NCBI RefSeq assembly: GCF_033344935.1
Contig: NZ_JAWPMM010000001.1
Location: 2,342,001-2,406,000 of the forward strand
Origin: Reichenbachiella sp.
Lineage (GTDB): Bacteria > Bacteroidota > Bacteroidia > Cytophagales > Cyclobacteriaceae
DNA: 64,000 nucleotides
Reading direction: 5' to 3'
Position numbers and translations under genes: made by a program. A model generated the notes under the pieces. It saw only the letters and a list, made by a program, of their open reading frames with translations. It was not told the origin of the DNA and ran no database searches. Within the stretch, counting starts at the first letter, position 1; each line of letters opens with the position of its first letter. Of this stretch, positions 36,123 to 45,648 are shown piece after piece.

Positions 36123-37412
36123 TTATCTCTTGCTCATATCTACGTATGGCCTTTCAGTTTCACCGACATATACTTGTCTTGGTCTGCCGATCGGTTCATT
36201 GTTTTCTCTCATTTCTTTCCACTGAGCGATCCAACCTGGTAGTCTACCCAAGGCGAACATCACGGTAAACATTTCAGTAGGAATTCCTAATGCTCTGTAG
36301 ATAATTCCAGAATAGAAATCTACGTTAGGGTAGAGGTTTCTTTCTACGAAGTAAGGATCGTTCAATGCTACTTCTTCCAAACCTTTAGCGATATCCAACA
36401 CAGGATCCACTACGCCCAATTTTTCCAATACATCATCTGCAGCTTTCTTGATGATTTTGGCTCTAGGGTCGAAATTTTTGTACACTCTGTGTCCAAAGCC
36501 CATCAATCTGAACGGATCGTTTTTGTCTTTTGCTTTGTCCATCCACTTCTGCGTGTCTCCACCGTCAGCTTTGATGTTTTCTAGCATTTCGATCACTGCT
36601 TGGTTAGCTCCACCATGTAAAGGCCCCCAAAGTGCGTTGATACCTGCTGACAAAGAAACGTACAAACTAGCCTGAGAAGACCCTACGATTCTTACTGTAG
36701 ACGTAGAGCAGTTTTGCTCATGATCTGCATGTAGGATCAATAACTTATTTAGAGCTGCAGATACCACTGGATCCACATCATAGTCTTGCGAAGGCAAGTT
36801 GAACATCATGTGAAGGAAGTTGCTGCAGTAGTCCAAGTTGTTCTTAGGATACACTACAGGGTGTCCCATTTGGTTTTTGAAAGCCCAAGCGGCGAATGTT
36901 GGCATCTTAGCCAAAATTCTAACGATGCTCATGTATACCGCTTCTTTAGATCTGTTAGGATCCAAGCTCTCTGGGTAGAATGCTGTCATAGCAGTCACCA
37001 AAGAAGAAAGCACGCCCATTGGGTGGGAACTTGCAGGGAAACCGTCAAGAATTTTCTTGAAGTCCTCATGAACTAAGGTGTGATGCGTAATATCTTTCGT
37101 GAATGTTTCGTATTCAGCTGGAGTAGGCAATTCACCATATATCAATAGATAAGCCACTTCTAGAAAAGTAGAATTTTCTGCAAGCTCTTCTATTGAATAA
37201 CCTCGGTGCCTCAAAATTCCCTTTTCGCCATCCAAAAAAGTTATGGCGCTTTGGGTTGCTCCAGTGTTTTTATACCCTGGGTCAAGGGTAATCAAACCAC
37301 TTTCAGCTCTGAGTTTGCCAATATTGATGGCGGTCTCATTTTCGGTGCCCGTGATTAATGGAAGTTCAATGCTCTTATCTCCTACTTTTATTTCTGCGGT
37401 TTCTTCTGCCAT
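36123..37412 (-). CDS. gltA: Citrate synthase
   Basis: A 429-residue type-II (hexameric, NADH-sensitive-type length) citrate synthase. Signature pieces are HADHEQNCSTSTVRIVGSSQASLYVSLSAGINALWGPLHGGANQAVIEML and FRLMGFGHRVYKNFDPRAKI, carrying the catalytic histidines, with the C-terminal ELWxxP-like MFALGRLPGWIAQWKEM and IGRPRQVYVG. It catalyses the first TCA-cycle step. Confidence 0.97.
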   Translation of the reverse strand: MAEETAEIKVGDKSIELPLITGTENETAINIGKLRAESGLITLDPGYKNTGATQSAITFLDGEKGILRHRGYSIEELAENSTFLEVAYLLIYGELPTPAEYETFTKDITHHTLVHEDFKKILDGFPASSHPMGVLSSLVTAMTAFYPESLDPNRSKEAVYMSIVRILAKMPTFAAWAFKNQMGHPVVYPKNNLDYCSNFLHMMFNLPSQDYDVDPVVSAALNKLLILHADHEQNCSTSTVRIVGSSQASLYVSLSAGINALWGPLHGGANQAVIEMLENIKADGGDTQKWMDKAKDKNDPFRLMGFGHRVYKNFDPRAKIIKKAADDVLEKLGVVDPVLDIAKGLEEVALNDPYFVERNLYPNVDFYSGIIYRALGIPTEMFTVMFALGRLPGWIAQWKEMRENNEPIGRPRQVYVGETERPYVDMSKR

Positions 37413-37486
37413 TGATTTATTTTAATTAAGTGAAAGGACTAATATTTTTTTACGCGAAAATAGTGAATTCTTGCTTTTTTTAAAGC

Positions 37487-38311
37487 CTAATTATTGTTTA
37501 ATATCAAAGGAAGGCCTTCGTCGCCACCCCCAATCACCACAACTTTCGAATTTGGCGACTTTGATAGCTCAATAGTAGCCTCAATTCCACGCATTTTCAG
37601 TAATTCGTTTGTTAAACTACTGTTAATAATTTTGTTCGCTACAGCTTCACCTTCGGCTGCAATCCTTTTTCTTTCTGCTTCGCTTTTCTCTTTGTCCAAT
37701 CTGAATTGATAGGCTAAAGCTTCTTGCTCCTGCTGCAGTTTGTTTTCAATGGCCTGTTTGATTTGAGCGGGGAGATTGATTGCTCTGATCAATAGCGCTT
37801 TCATCAGGACATTATTTCCTTCAGCACTCAATACTGAAGATGTTTCGTCTTTGATGGCTCCTTCGACTTCGGATCTTTTAGTAGAGTAAATTTCTTCTGC
37901 TGTGTATCTACCCATGACTTGTCTCACTGAAGACCTTACTTCAGGAATCACTAATACATTAATGTATTCACTTTTAAAGTTCTCTTGGATTTCGCCAATT
38001 TTATCCTTCATAGGAGTAAATCTCACCGACACATCCACACTGATCGATAATCCGTTTTTGTCAAGCACATCCATGCTTTCTTCAACTTTCTTTTCAGAAA
38101 CATCATAAACATAAATGGTGTTCCAAGGTGCTTTCATGTGCCATCCGGGTCTGATTACGTTGTTCTTATCCAATTCTCCGCTTACCGTATAAAAAACTAC
38201 CGCACGCTCTGCTGGTGATATTTTATAAAAAAGACTAGATGAAAGACCTACTACTATAAAAAGAGCAAAGGCTGCTATAACTAATAAGGGTAAAAATTTT
38301 CTATTATCCAT
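37487..38311 (-). CDS. Prohibitin-family membrane protein
   Basis: A 274-residue SPFH/prohibitin protein. One N-terminal membrane helix (LLVIAAFALFIVVGLSSSLFY, about 9-29) is followed by the SPFH domain (AERAVVFYTVSGELDKNNVIRPGWHMKAPW; VDVSVRFTPMKDKIGEIQENF) and a long charged coiled-coil (KQAIENKLQQEQEALAYQFRLDKEKSEAERKRIAAEGEAVANKIINSS). It probably forms a membrane scaffold ring. A TAnnTTTG match on the minus strand (TACATTTG) lies upstream, near 38350. Confidence 0.88.
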   Translation of the reverse strand: MDNRKFLPLLVIAAFALFIVVGLSSSLFYKISPAERAVVFYTVSGELDKNNVIRPGWHMKAPWNTIYVYDVSEKKVEESMDVLDKNGLSISVDVSVRFTPMKDKIGEIQENFKSEYINVLVIPEVRSSVRQVMGRYTAEEIYSTKRSEVEGAIKDETSSVLSAEGNNVLMKALLIRAINLPAQIKQAIENKLQQEQEALAYQFRLDKEKSEAERKRIAAEGEAVANKIINSSLTNELLKMRGIEATIELSKSPNSKVVVIGGGDEGLPLILNNN

Positions 38312-38379
38312 GGTATTAAGGGGATTTTGGTTATTTGAATTTCAAATGTACGACAAAGTATTTGCTCGGAGGTCAGTGA

Positions 38380-39642
38380 TCAGGTCTTTTGTTTTTTCTT
38401 CTTTGCCGCAGGGAACAATATGTTGTTTAGTATCAATCTGTAACCTGGTGAATTGGGGTGAAGATTCAAATCTGTTGGTTCTTCGTTGACCAGATGCTGA
38501 TAGTCTTCAGGATCATGCCCACCATAAAAGGTCCAAAAGCCTTTGCCGAAGACTCCATGAATGTATTTGGCTTCGTCGATAGATTTAGTTTCACCTAGTA
38601 GAACCACATCGGATTTTACTAGTCGTTTTTTGAAAGCAGTTGTCTGCCCCATAAATCCTTTGATGATGTGCTCGTGATTTTGAGTGAGCATAGTAGGGAT
38701 AGGATCCCACTTGGCCGAAAATTGGAATAGGGAGAAGTAATCATTATTCTCGGTTAAACCTCGTTGATTAGGCTGGTTGTCGATATTTGAAAACTCGTAT
38801 ATGTATGGGTTTCGTTCAAGAGTGAAATTTTCGAAGGCAAATGTTTTAGAAAAGTCTAGCTTGTTTTGGGCTTGAGGATCTGCCGGGTCTCCATCAAACA
38901 TACTCTCACAAATGTCTACGCCTTCAGCGGATAAGGCGATATCATAAGTATCTGTAGCAGAGCACATGGCAAATAGGAAACCACCACTGGCTACATAGGA
39001 TTGTATTTTCTTCACGATGCCAAGTTTCAAGTGAGACACTTTGGTGAACCCATGCTTTCTGGCAGACTCCTCATATTCACGCTGCTGCTGCTGATACCAA
39101 GGGTAGTGTTGGTAAACACGGTAGAACCTGCCGTACTGACCGGTGAAGTCTTCATGGTGCAAATGAAGCCAGTCGTATTTTGGTAGTTCGTCGTACATGA
39201 GTTCGTCATCAAAAACTACATCGTATGGTATTTCGGCATAGGTTAGGACTAATGTTACTGCATCATCCCAGGGCTGTTTACTTTTTGGGGAGTAGACCGC
39301 AATTTTGGGATACTTCTCTAATTTCATGGCATCCATATTTGAAGACGGACTGGCAATCTCACTCAGAATACCATTAGCTTGTGCATCAGAAATCACCAAA
39401 TAGCTCACACCTCGTATGATCAACTCGTTTTCGAAATTTTGATAATACTTAAACATAAAAGCCCCGCCCTTATAATTAAGTAACCAGTCTACTTCAATTT
39501 CATTTTGAAGTACCCAGTAGGCAATTCCATAAGCTTTTAGGTGATTGGCCTGAGTATTGTCCATAGGAAGGAGGATATGTGATCCTTTGAGTCCAAATGA
39601 AACAACCAGAAAGAATAATACTAAGGCTTTGCGCATATCCAT
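38380..39642 (-). CDS. Conserved secreted protein, often misnamed 'asparagine synthetase B'
   Basis: A 420-residue protein with an N-terminal hydrophobic signal (KALVLFFLVVSFGLKGSHILLP). It is followed by an AYGIAYWVLQNEIEVDWLLNYKGGAFM segment, a DWLHLHHEDFTGQYGRFYRVY block, and a middle KIQSYVASGGFLFAMCSATDTYDIALSAEGVDICE region resembling a Gln-amidotransferase/flavodoxin-like or ThuA-like fold. I see none of the Ntn-hydrolase Cys2 or ATP-pyrophosphatase motifs of a real AsnB. The family is widespread in Bacteroidota, but its function is not known to me. A Lys-rich tail ends the protein. Confidence 0.7.
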   Translation of the reverse strand: MDMRKALVLFFLVVSFGLKGSHILLPMDNTQANHLKAYGIAYWVLQNEIEVDWLLNYKGGAFMFKYYQNFENELIIRGVSYLVISDAQANGILSEIASPSSNMDAMKLEKYPKIAVYSPKSKQPWDDAVTLVLTYAEIPYDVVFDDELMYDELPKYDWLHLHHEDFTGQYGRFYRVYQHYPWYQQQQREYEESARKHGFTKVSHLKLGIVKKIQSYVASGGFLFAMCSATDTYDIALSAEGVDICESMFDGDPADPQAQNKLDFSKTFAFENFTLERNPYIYEFSNIDNQPNQRGLTENNDYFSLFQFSAKWDPIPTMLTQNHEHIIKGFMGQTTAFKKRLVKSDVVLLGETKSIDEAKYIHGVFGKGFWTFYGGHDPEDYQHLVNEEPTDLNLHPNSPGYRLILNNILFPAAKKKKQKT

Positions 39643-39758
39643 GTTATTTGAATGCCAATTTACAAACTCTAGGTTTTTTTAAACTGAACTTTTAATTAAT
39701 AGTTGCCTGGTTGTAATAAATTGCCTGGACATACGTCTAAATTCAGAAGCGTTTGTCT

Positions 39759-40988
39759 ATGAATCTAATCGAAAACATCCGGGAAGCAGTTAAATCTATT
39801 TTAGCCAATAAACTTAGAACTGTTCTTACTGCAGCCATTATTGCTATTGGTATTACTTCTCTAGTCGGAATTCTGACTGCTATTGACGGTATCCAAAATT
39901 CTATCAATGATAGTTTCTCCAATCTTGGTTCCAATACATTTGTTATTGAGGACATAAGAGAAGAAAGAGGTAAGAAGTCTGGCAAAGCTCAAAAAAGCTA
40001 TCCAGCATTGACCTTTGATGAAGTTTCACAGTTTGTGTCGAACTATAAAGTAGGAGAGGTGACTGCTTTATATACTACAGTTACGAGAAATGCAGAAATC
40101 AAGTATGGGTCTGAAGTAACCAATCCAAATTTTGCTGTGACAGGAGGTGACGTTAACTACTTATATGTGGAAGGTTATGATTTGGACGAAGGAAGAAGTA
40201 TTTCGGCTTTCGAACATCAGAACGGTTCTAATGTGGTATTGATAGGTCATGAGGTACTGACTACCCTTTTTAAAGAAAATGAAAATGCCATTAATAAATC
40301 AATATCTTTTTTAGGGGCAAAATTCAAGGTAGTAGGCGTATTAGAGAAGCAAGGTTCAGAAGGAGGTAGAGCTGATCGTGCAGTTATTGTTCCTTTGAAT
40401 GTTGCTAGACGATTGGCAAAAAACAGGACGCTTAATTACCGTATTGGTGTGTCCGTGAAAGACCCCATAAAAATGGAGCATTTAATGGGAGAGGCTACAG
40501 GCCTCATGAAGGCGATAAGACGGGATACACCCGGTAGCGAAGATTCGTTTGCCATTCAAGAAAAGAAGTCATTAGCAGAAAGGCTAGGGGAAATTACCGG
40601 CTATTTACAAATTGGAGGATTCACCATCGGTTTTATCACCTTACTCGGAGCGTCAATTGGCTTAATGAATATCATGCTGGTTTCCGTTACAGAAAGGACT
40701 CGAGAGATTGGAGTCCGCAAGGCAATGGGTGCTACACCTAAACGTATCCGCCAGCAGTTCTTAATTGAAGCTATTGTAATTACTCAGATTGGAGGCTTTG
40801 GTGGTGTTGTGATGGGTTTTGTAGTGGGCAACATTATTTCGCATTTTCTTGCCGACACATTTGTTGTTCCATGGCTCTGGATGCTTTTTGGTTTTGTAGT
40901 TGGTGTGATAGTAGGTCTACTATCCGGTTACCTTCCAGCACACAAAGCATCTAAACTAGATCCTATCGTTTCTTTACGTTTCGAATAG
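39759..40988 (+). CDS. ABC transporter permease (MacB/FtsX type)
   Basis: About 409 residues from the ATG at 39759 (MNLIENIREAVKSILANKLRTVLTAAIIAIGITSLVGILTAIDG). Membrane helix 1 is followed by a ~220-residue MacB periplasmic core domain, then FtsX-like helices 2-4 with GERTREIGVRKAMGATPKRIRQQFLIEAIVIT-type coupling sequence. This half-transporter works with an ATPase encoded elsewhere, exporting lipoproteins, peptides or drugs. There is no adjacent ATPase. Confidence 0.9.
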   Translation: MNLIENIREAVKSILANKLRTVLTAAIIAIGITSLVGILTAIDGIQNSINDSFSNLGSNTFVIEDIREERGKKSGKAQKSYPALTFDEVSQFVSNYKVGEVTALYTTVTRNAEIKYGSEVTNPNFAVTGGDVNYLYVEGYDLDEGRSISAFEHQNGSNVVLIGHEVLTTLFKENENAINKSISFLGAKFKVVGVLEKQGSEGGRADRAVIVPLNVARRLAKNRTLNYRIGVSVKDPIKMEHLMGEATGLMKAIRRDTPGSEDSFAIQEKKSLAERLGEITGYLQIGGFTIGFITLLGASIGLMNIMLVSVTERTREIGVRKAMGATPKRIRQQFLIEAIVITQIGGFGGVVMGFVVGNIISHFLADTFVVPWLWMLFGFVVGVIVGLLSGYLPAHKASKLDPIVSLRFE

Positions 40989-41064
40989 AAATTGTATTAT
41001 TTTGGGATGGAGTTTCGTTAGAAGTAAAAATATTACGAAATTTACCTCATTCCCATAGTGAAAA

Positions 41065-41835
41065 ATGAAGCGTAATTTAATTTTTCTTATAATCTTAATT
41101 GCTCAGACCTCTTTCGGTCAGGAACTTTTGTTGACAGGCGTCTACAAGGGTGAAGGATTGTATATTCAAAACCCATACAATGCTGATTCAGGTCGATTTT
41201 GTGTTCAGTCCATTTATGTGAATGGAAAAAAGACAAGAACTAACCTATCTCTCACCGCAGTAAGATTGGCTTTTCGAGATGTCGATATGTATACACCTGT
41301 TTCGGTAAAAGTGGTTCATGGAGATAGCTGCAAGCCCCGTATTGTGAATCCAGAAGCCATCTTATATCATAGTAATTTTAAATTTGATAGTCTGGTGCTT
41401 AATGACTCGATCATGCATTGGTATACCAAAGGAGATCGAAGAGATGGGAAATACAAAATTGAAAAACTAAAAGGGGACTATTGGGATGTAATTAAGACGA
41501 TGCGTTCCAAAGGTAGGTTTGCCGGTGCTCAATATGTTTTCTTTCCCGAACATACCGACGGAGGAAACAAATACCGGATAAAATACGAGTTGCCGGAAGG
41601 GCGTTATTTGTATTCCACAGAAATGGAACATTATCATTACCCAGAAGGTGTTACTTTCTCTCCAAGGCTGGTGATTGATAAAATGACCTTTTCACGCGAG
41701 GCCAGATATGAAATACTAAAGGATGGAGATATTATACTACAAGGCAAAGCCAAAGAAATACCCTTGAAACGTTTGGCACCAGGTGATTATTCCATTATTA
41801 TAGAAGGGGAGGAAGATACTTTCGTTAAGAAATAA
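41065..41835 (+). CDS. Secreted protein of unknown function
   Basis: A 256-residue protein with a signal peptide (MKRNLIFLIILIAQTSFGQ). The mature part starts ELLLTGVYKGEGLYIQNPYNADSGRFCVQSIYVNGK and contains a beta-rich domain with a DVDMYTPVSVKVVHGDSCKPRIVNPEA stretch. The C-terminal half is beta-rich too (RYEILKDGDIILQGKAKEIPLKRLAPGDYSIIIEG). Two cysteines (in RFCVQ and DSCKP) may form a disulfide. No recognised family; a strong bidirectional terminator follows. Confidence 0.75.
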   Translation: MKRNLIFLIILIAQTSFGQELLLTGVYKGEGLYIQNPYNADSGRFCVQSIYVNGKKTRTNLSLTAVRLAFRDVDMYTPVSVKVVHGDSCKPRIVNPEAILYHSNFKFDSLVLNDSIMHWYTKGDRRDGKYKIEKLKGDYWDVIKTMRSKGRFAGAQYVFFPEHTDGGNKYRIKYELPEGRYLYSTEMEHYHYPEGVTFSPRLVIDKMTFSREARYEILKDGDIILQGKAKEIPLKRLAPGDYSIIIEGEEDTFVKK

Positions 41836-41852
41836 GAAACAGAAAATAAAGG

Positions 41853-41897
41853 GCATAAAAAAACTCAAGGTTCTGTAAGCCTTGAGTTTTTTTATGC
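41853..41897. terminator. Bidirectional terminator
   Basis: Arms GCATAAAAAAACTCAAGG and CCTTGAGTTTTTTTATGC are perfect 18-bp complements around TTCTGTAAG, with A-run and T-run. It serves both the secreted-protein gene and the converging transporter gene. Confidence 0.88.
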
Positions 41898-41912
41898 TGT
41901 GAATGAATTATC

Positions 41913-43304
41913 TTAATTGATAATATCTACTCCAAAGAAATTGCTCAACACGACCATGATGAATAGGAGTCCCAGAAGTGCTGGACATAAATACCTTACC
42001 GCAAACCCAATAAATACTTTTACTCTGGAATTTTCGTATCCTTCATAGCCAATGGCTATTTCTTCATTAAGGTTTTCTTTCTTCCACACATATCCAGCGA
42101 AGGTCACAATCAAGAATCCGCCCAACAATAGCATGCAGTCAGCTAGGTGACCTAAAAAGTCCATGAAACCCACCGGGCCGTCCGCACCTACATAGGTGAC
42201 AAAAGAAGTGAACATCTCACTGTAGCCATTACCTACTAAAGAAGGCAGTCCTGCGATAAAGATAATCGCTGCCATAATAGCGGTGGCTTTTGGTCTGCTG
42301 ATTTTATGCTCGTCTACAACATAAGAGACCGGTACCTCTAATAGAGAGACCGTTGATGTCAAAGCAGCAAATGATAGTAGCAAGAAAAAGAAAGCACCAA
42401 GAATACTACCTAATCCGGCCCCTAGTGATTCAAAGACGCTAGGTAAGGCTGCGAAAATCAATCCTGCGCCCCCTTGAATATTTGACATATCACCGCCGGT
42501 GCTATAAGCCACTAGTGGAAATAACATCAATCCAGCTAAGAACGCGATACCCACGTCAAAGAAAGTTACGGAAACGGTGGAGCTAATAATATTTTCTTTT
42601 TTCGATAGATAACTACCATAGGTAATGATCGTACCCATACCCAGAGATAGCGAGAAGAACGACTGTCTCAAAGCCCCACCAATGGTTTTTAGATTCAATT
42701 CAGAGAATTCTGGAACTAAGTAATATTTGACTCCAGTCATGGCATTTGGAAGTGTCAGTGAATAAGCCAATAGACCAAGAATCATAATGATTAAGGTAGG
42801 CATCAATATTTTGGCTCCTTTTTCGATTCCTGCAGATACCCCTCTAGATACTACAAAAGCAGTGAATGCCATGAATATAACGGCGTAAATACCTGTGGTA
42901 CTCACATTGGCTACGTAAGAACCAAATTCTTTCCCAACATTGAAATTGCCTTGCGCCATTTCAAAGAAATAGCCCAACGCCCAGCCGGCTACCACATTGT
43001 AGAAAGACAAAATAACAATGCCCGCCAGGATACCCATTTTTCCAATGATGTTCCACTTGTTATACCCTAATGCATTGAATGCTCCTACAGCATTTTTATT
43101 GGTTTTTCTACCAATAGCAATCTCGGTAACCATAACAGGGAAACACAGCAAAAAACAAAAGACAAGATAGATGAGTACAAATGCGGCGCCGCCACCTGCT
43201 TCCACTTCGAAGGGAAATTTCCAGATGTTACCGAGCCCTACTGCCGAACCAGCTGCTGCCAAAATGAATCCCAATCGATTGCTAAAATTTCCTCTTCCTG
43301 CCAT
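41913..43304 (-). CDS. Sodium-dependent NSS-family transporter
   Basis: About 463 residues from the ATG at 43304 (MAGRGNFSNRLGFILAAAGSAVGLGNIWKFPFEVEAGGGAAFVLIYLV); the frame extends upstream but this start fits the family. It has 12 helices of the LeuT fold. Helix-1 GSAVGLGNIWKFPF is the Na+/substrate site, and helix-6/8 regions (RQSFFSLSLGMGTIITYGSYL, LLSFAALTSTVSLLEVPVSYVVDE) are clear. It imports amino acids or similar solutes with Na+. The exact substrate is unknown. Confidence 0.92.
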   Translation of the reverse strand: MAGRGNFSNRLGFILAAAGSAVGLGNIWKFPFEVEAGGGAAFVLIYLVFCFLLCFPVMVTEIAIGRKTNKNAVGAFNALGYNKWNIIGKMGILAGIVILSFYNVVAGWALGYFFEMAQGNFNVGKEFGSYVANVSTTGIYAVIFMAFTAFVVSRGVSAGIEKGAKILMPTLIIMILGLLAYSLTLPNAMTGVKYYLVPEFSELNLKTIGGALRQSFFSLSLGMGTIITYGSYLSKKENIISSTVSVTFFDVGIAFLAGLMLFPLVAYSTGGDMSNIQGGAGLIFAALPSVFESLGAGLGSILGAFFFLLLSFAALTSTVSLLEVPVSYVVDEHKISRPKATAIMAAIIFIAGLPSLVGNGYSEMFTSFVTYVGADGPVGFMDFLGHLADCMLLLGGFLIVTFAGYVWKKENLNEEIAIGYEGYENSRVKVFIGFAVRYLCPALLGLLFIMVVLSNFFGVDIIN

Positions 43305-43461
43305 TTTCTGTTGTTTAGTGAGATTGTCGCAGCGTACAGGTTGATACGCGAAAATTGCCACAGTCTAATAGTTATGCTGTTACATGAAACCACGAATATA
43401 AAAGAGGAAATGGAATAACCCACATTTTTTTTAACAAAGGCGGATTATGCTGATCGGTGAC

Positions 43462-44877
43462 CTATACGGTGGCAGTTTGGTCGGAGTATTTGAACATTTT
43501 CTTCTCCTTGATCATATGAGCGACTTTATAAGGAACATATTCTTCCCATCCAGTGGTACCCTTTTTGATCATCTCCAAAACATTGTCCGATATGATGTGA
43601 AGGTTTTCCACTTTGGCGTTCTTAATGTCCTGGATGAAATGGTTGGTTCTTAGGTGCTCATAAAGGTGAGTGAGATTTTCTGAGGGCTGAAAATTATCGC
43701 TGGTCTGCAATTGATCTGATCGGTCCGTTTTGCTTGGATAAACCAATACCTGCTGATTGGCGGCGAATAACTTTCCAAATGCTTCCATAATACCGCCGGG
43801 CAAGTCTGCGTAATACTCTTCTTCAAAAAGTCGAGCCAGATTGTTGATGCCTAATATGAAGGCAATCTTGCCTTTTCTAGTTATTCTACTGAGGTAGACT
43901 GCCAAACGATAATGTTCCTGATAATTGGAAATAAGAACGGTTTGACCCAATGAGTTCAATAAATCTACTCGATCCAAGAAGTCCTGTTCGTCAATTTCTC
44001 CATCTTGTGTAAGATCTTTTAATGTCAATTCAGCGATGACATCAAACTGTTCTTTGTTTTCTTCCAGTTCTTTCTTGAATTGACGCACACCAGCCAGCAT
44101 CATGTCCACATTCACATGAGTGACAGGTCTAAACCTTCCTCTCAGCACACATACGTTTTTCTTGTACAAGAAGGAAGTCGGTTGTTTTACTTCTCCATGA
44201 CTATTGAAAATGGCTGCTCTGGTCAGTTTGTGCTTAACGAGTTGAAGACTCATCAAACGATTGTCTATCCCGTCAAAGGCTGGTCCTTCCAGTCTGAACA
44301 TATCTATTTCAATCCTGTCTTTACTGAAATTGTCAACGATAGAAGTCATTAGCTTTTCAGGGTCAGCAAAATGATTGAAGCAACCATAAATTAGGTTGAC
44401 ACCAATTTTACCCAAGACTTCTTGTTGCCACAGCATGTCAGGGTCCTTCAATACCACATGAATGATACAGTCGTTGGGTTCAGCAAAAGGAGTGAGCTGA
44501 AACCTCACACCAACCCAACCATGACCTTGATTGGTTTTTTGATAATTGATTGTTTCAACTGTATTGGCAAAGGCAAAGAAGCGGGTTTCATCAGCTCGAT
44601 GATTCAAACGCTTAGAAAGCAAGTGATACTCTTTGTCGAGCATTTTCAGGAGTTTTTCTTCGCATACATAGCGCTTAGTGGCACCATAAATAGCATCGGA
44701 AAACTTCATGTCGTAGGCGGACATGGTCTTTGCAATAGTACCAGAAGCTCCACCAGCTTTGAAGAAATTAGAAGCTACTTCTTGTCCTGCTCCGATTTCA
44801 GCTAATGTTCCATAAATGGATTCATTGAGATTTAGAGAGAGTGCTTTCTCTTTTGTGGTGTGTACGCCTGCTTCCAT
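43462..44877 (-). CDS. Conserved cytoplasmic protein of unknown function
   Basis: A 471-residue soluble protein beginning MEAGVHTTKEKALSLNLNESIYGTLAEIGAGQEVASNFFKAGGASGTIAKTMSAYDMKFSDAIYG. The sequence is highly patterned and conserved in Bacteroidota and some cyanobacteria as I recall. There it is often labelled 'TonB-dependent receptor' or 'nicotinate-nucleotide adenylyltransferase'. I see no signal peptide, beta-barrel or Rossmann loop here, so those names look wrong. A TAATTTTG -7 element is present on the minus strand upstream. Role unknown. Confidence 0.75.
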   Translation of the reverse strand: MEAGVHTTKEKALSLNLNESIYGTLAEIGAGQEVASNFFKAGGASGTIAKTMSAYDMKFSDAIYGATKRYVCEEKLLKMLDKEYHLLSKRLNHRADETRFFAFANTVETINYQKTNQGHGWVGVRFQLTPFAEPNDCIIHVVLKDPDMLWQQEVLGKIGVNLIYGCFNHFADPEKLMTSIVDNFSKDRIEIDMFRLEGPAFDGIDNRLMSLQLVKHKLTRAAIFNSHGEVKQPTSFLYKKNVCVLRGRFRPVTHVNVDMMLAGVRQFKKELEENKEQFDVIAELTLKDLTQDGEIDEQDFLDRVDLLNSLGQTVLISNYQEHYRLAVYLSRITRKGKIAFILGINNLARLFEEEYYADLPGGIMEAFGKLFAANQQVLVYPSKTDRSDQLQTSDNFQPSENLTHLYEHLRTNHFIQDIKNAKVENLHIISDNVLEMIKKGTTGWEEYVPYKVAHMIKEKKMFKYSDQTATV

Positions 44878-44970
44878 AATTTCTTTGCTTGTACAAAATT
44901 ATCCAGAAGGTACTCGATTTGAAAGGAGGAACCTGCCAAATTTGCTATTTTTGGTTATTATTTTAAATAT

Positions 44971-45585
44971 TTGAAACTAGCGATCAATTTCTTTAAAATT
45001 TGGTCGTTAGGAATTAAAAACCAACGATCCACTTTGAAACAATTCCTACTGCTTTATGAATCGGTTGACCTTGATGAGAGACTCATGTGGGGAGGGATTG
45101 TATTTTTTGTACTTTTCTTTCTAGGAGTAGTTGCCGCCTATATAGATTCATTAAATCTCTTCTATTACCGTAAAGTTTTTTTTAAAGTAGGTGATATTGA
45201 AATTACTTATTGGTACAAATGGAAGCTGTTTACCAGCAAGGGTTCGCCATTTTTTATCTGGCGAAAGATGAAAATGAGAAACACCATGATGGGCACGGAG
45301 TCAGAGCATATTTTGGATCCGGTAAGTGAGAAAGGGCATATACTTTATTTCTATTTTGATCACAATTACGAAACTCATACCGGTATGCTGTTCGATGCCT
45401 TAGTAGTTAGAGATTCGGATATATCTATGGGTTTCGATGTGTATTCTCTGGATTATTTGGGCACACACTATGTCTATGAAAGGAGAGAGGAAAAGACAGA
45501 ATACCTGGGAATGGTTGAAGGAGGAAAATTCTATAAGACCGAGGGCATGTTCAGAAATGTAGAAAGCAGGGAGTTGAATTATTAA
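44971..45585 (+). CDS. Uncharacterised protein with one membrane helix
   Basis: The 204-residue frame starts with TTG at 44971, 18 nt downstream of a TATTTTTG -7 box (44946-44953); the next ATG is at 45085 (residue 39). A membrane helix (MWGGIVFFVLFFLGVVAAYIDS, 39-60) follows a basic/aromatic region, then a Trp- and Tyr-rich domain (VGDIEITYWYKWKLF; YFYFDHNYETHTGMLFDALVVRDSDISMGFDVYSLDYLG). I recognise no family. Depending on the start, it is a membrane-anchored 166- or 204-residue protein. A 20-bp perfect inverted repeat follows. Confidence 0.5.
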   Translation: MKLAINFFKIWSLGIKNQRSTLKQFLLLYESVDLDERLMWGGIVFFVLFFLGVVAAYIDSLNLFYYRKVFFKVGDIEITYWYKWKLFTSKGSPFFIWRKMKMRNTMMGTESEHILDPVSEKGHILYFYFDHNYETHTGMLFDALVVRDSDISMGFDVYSLDYLGTHYVYERREEKTEYLGMVEGGKFYKTEGMFRNVESRELNY

Positions 45586-45592
45586 GAAGATA

Positions 45593-45644
45593 GAAGTCCG
45601 AAGATGGAAGTCTGAAGTGACTTTGACTTCCATCTTCGGACTTC
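45593..45644. repeat. 20-bp perfect inverted repeat
   Basis: GAAGTCCGAAGATGGAAGTC and GACTTCCATCTTCGGACTTC flank a 12-nt loop. No T-tract is present, so an interspersed palindromic element or bidirectional structure between converging genes is more likely than a normal terminator. Confidence 0.75.
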
Positions 45645-45648
45645 CAAC

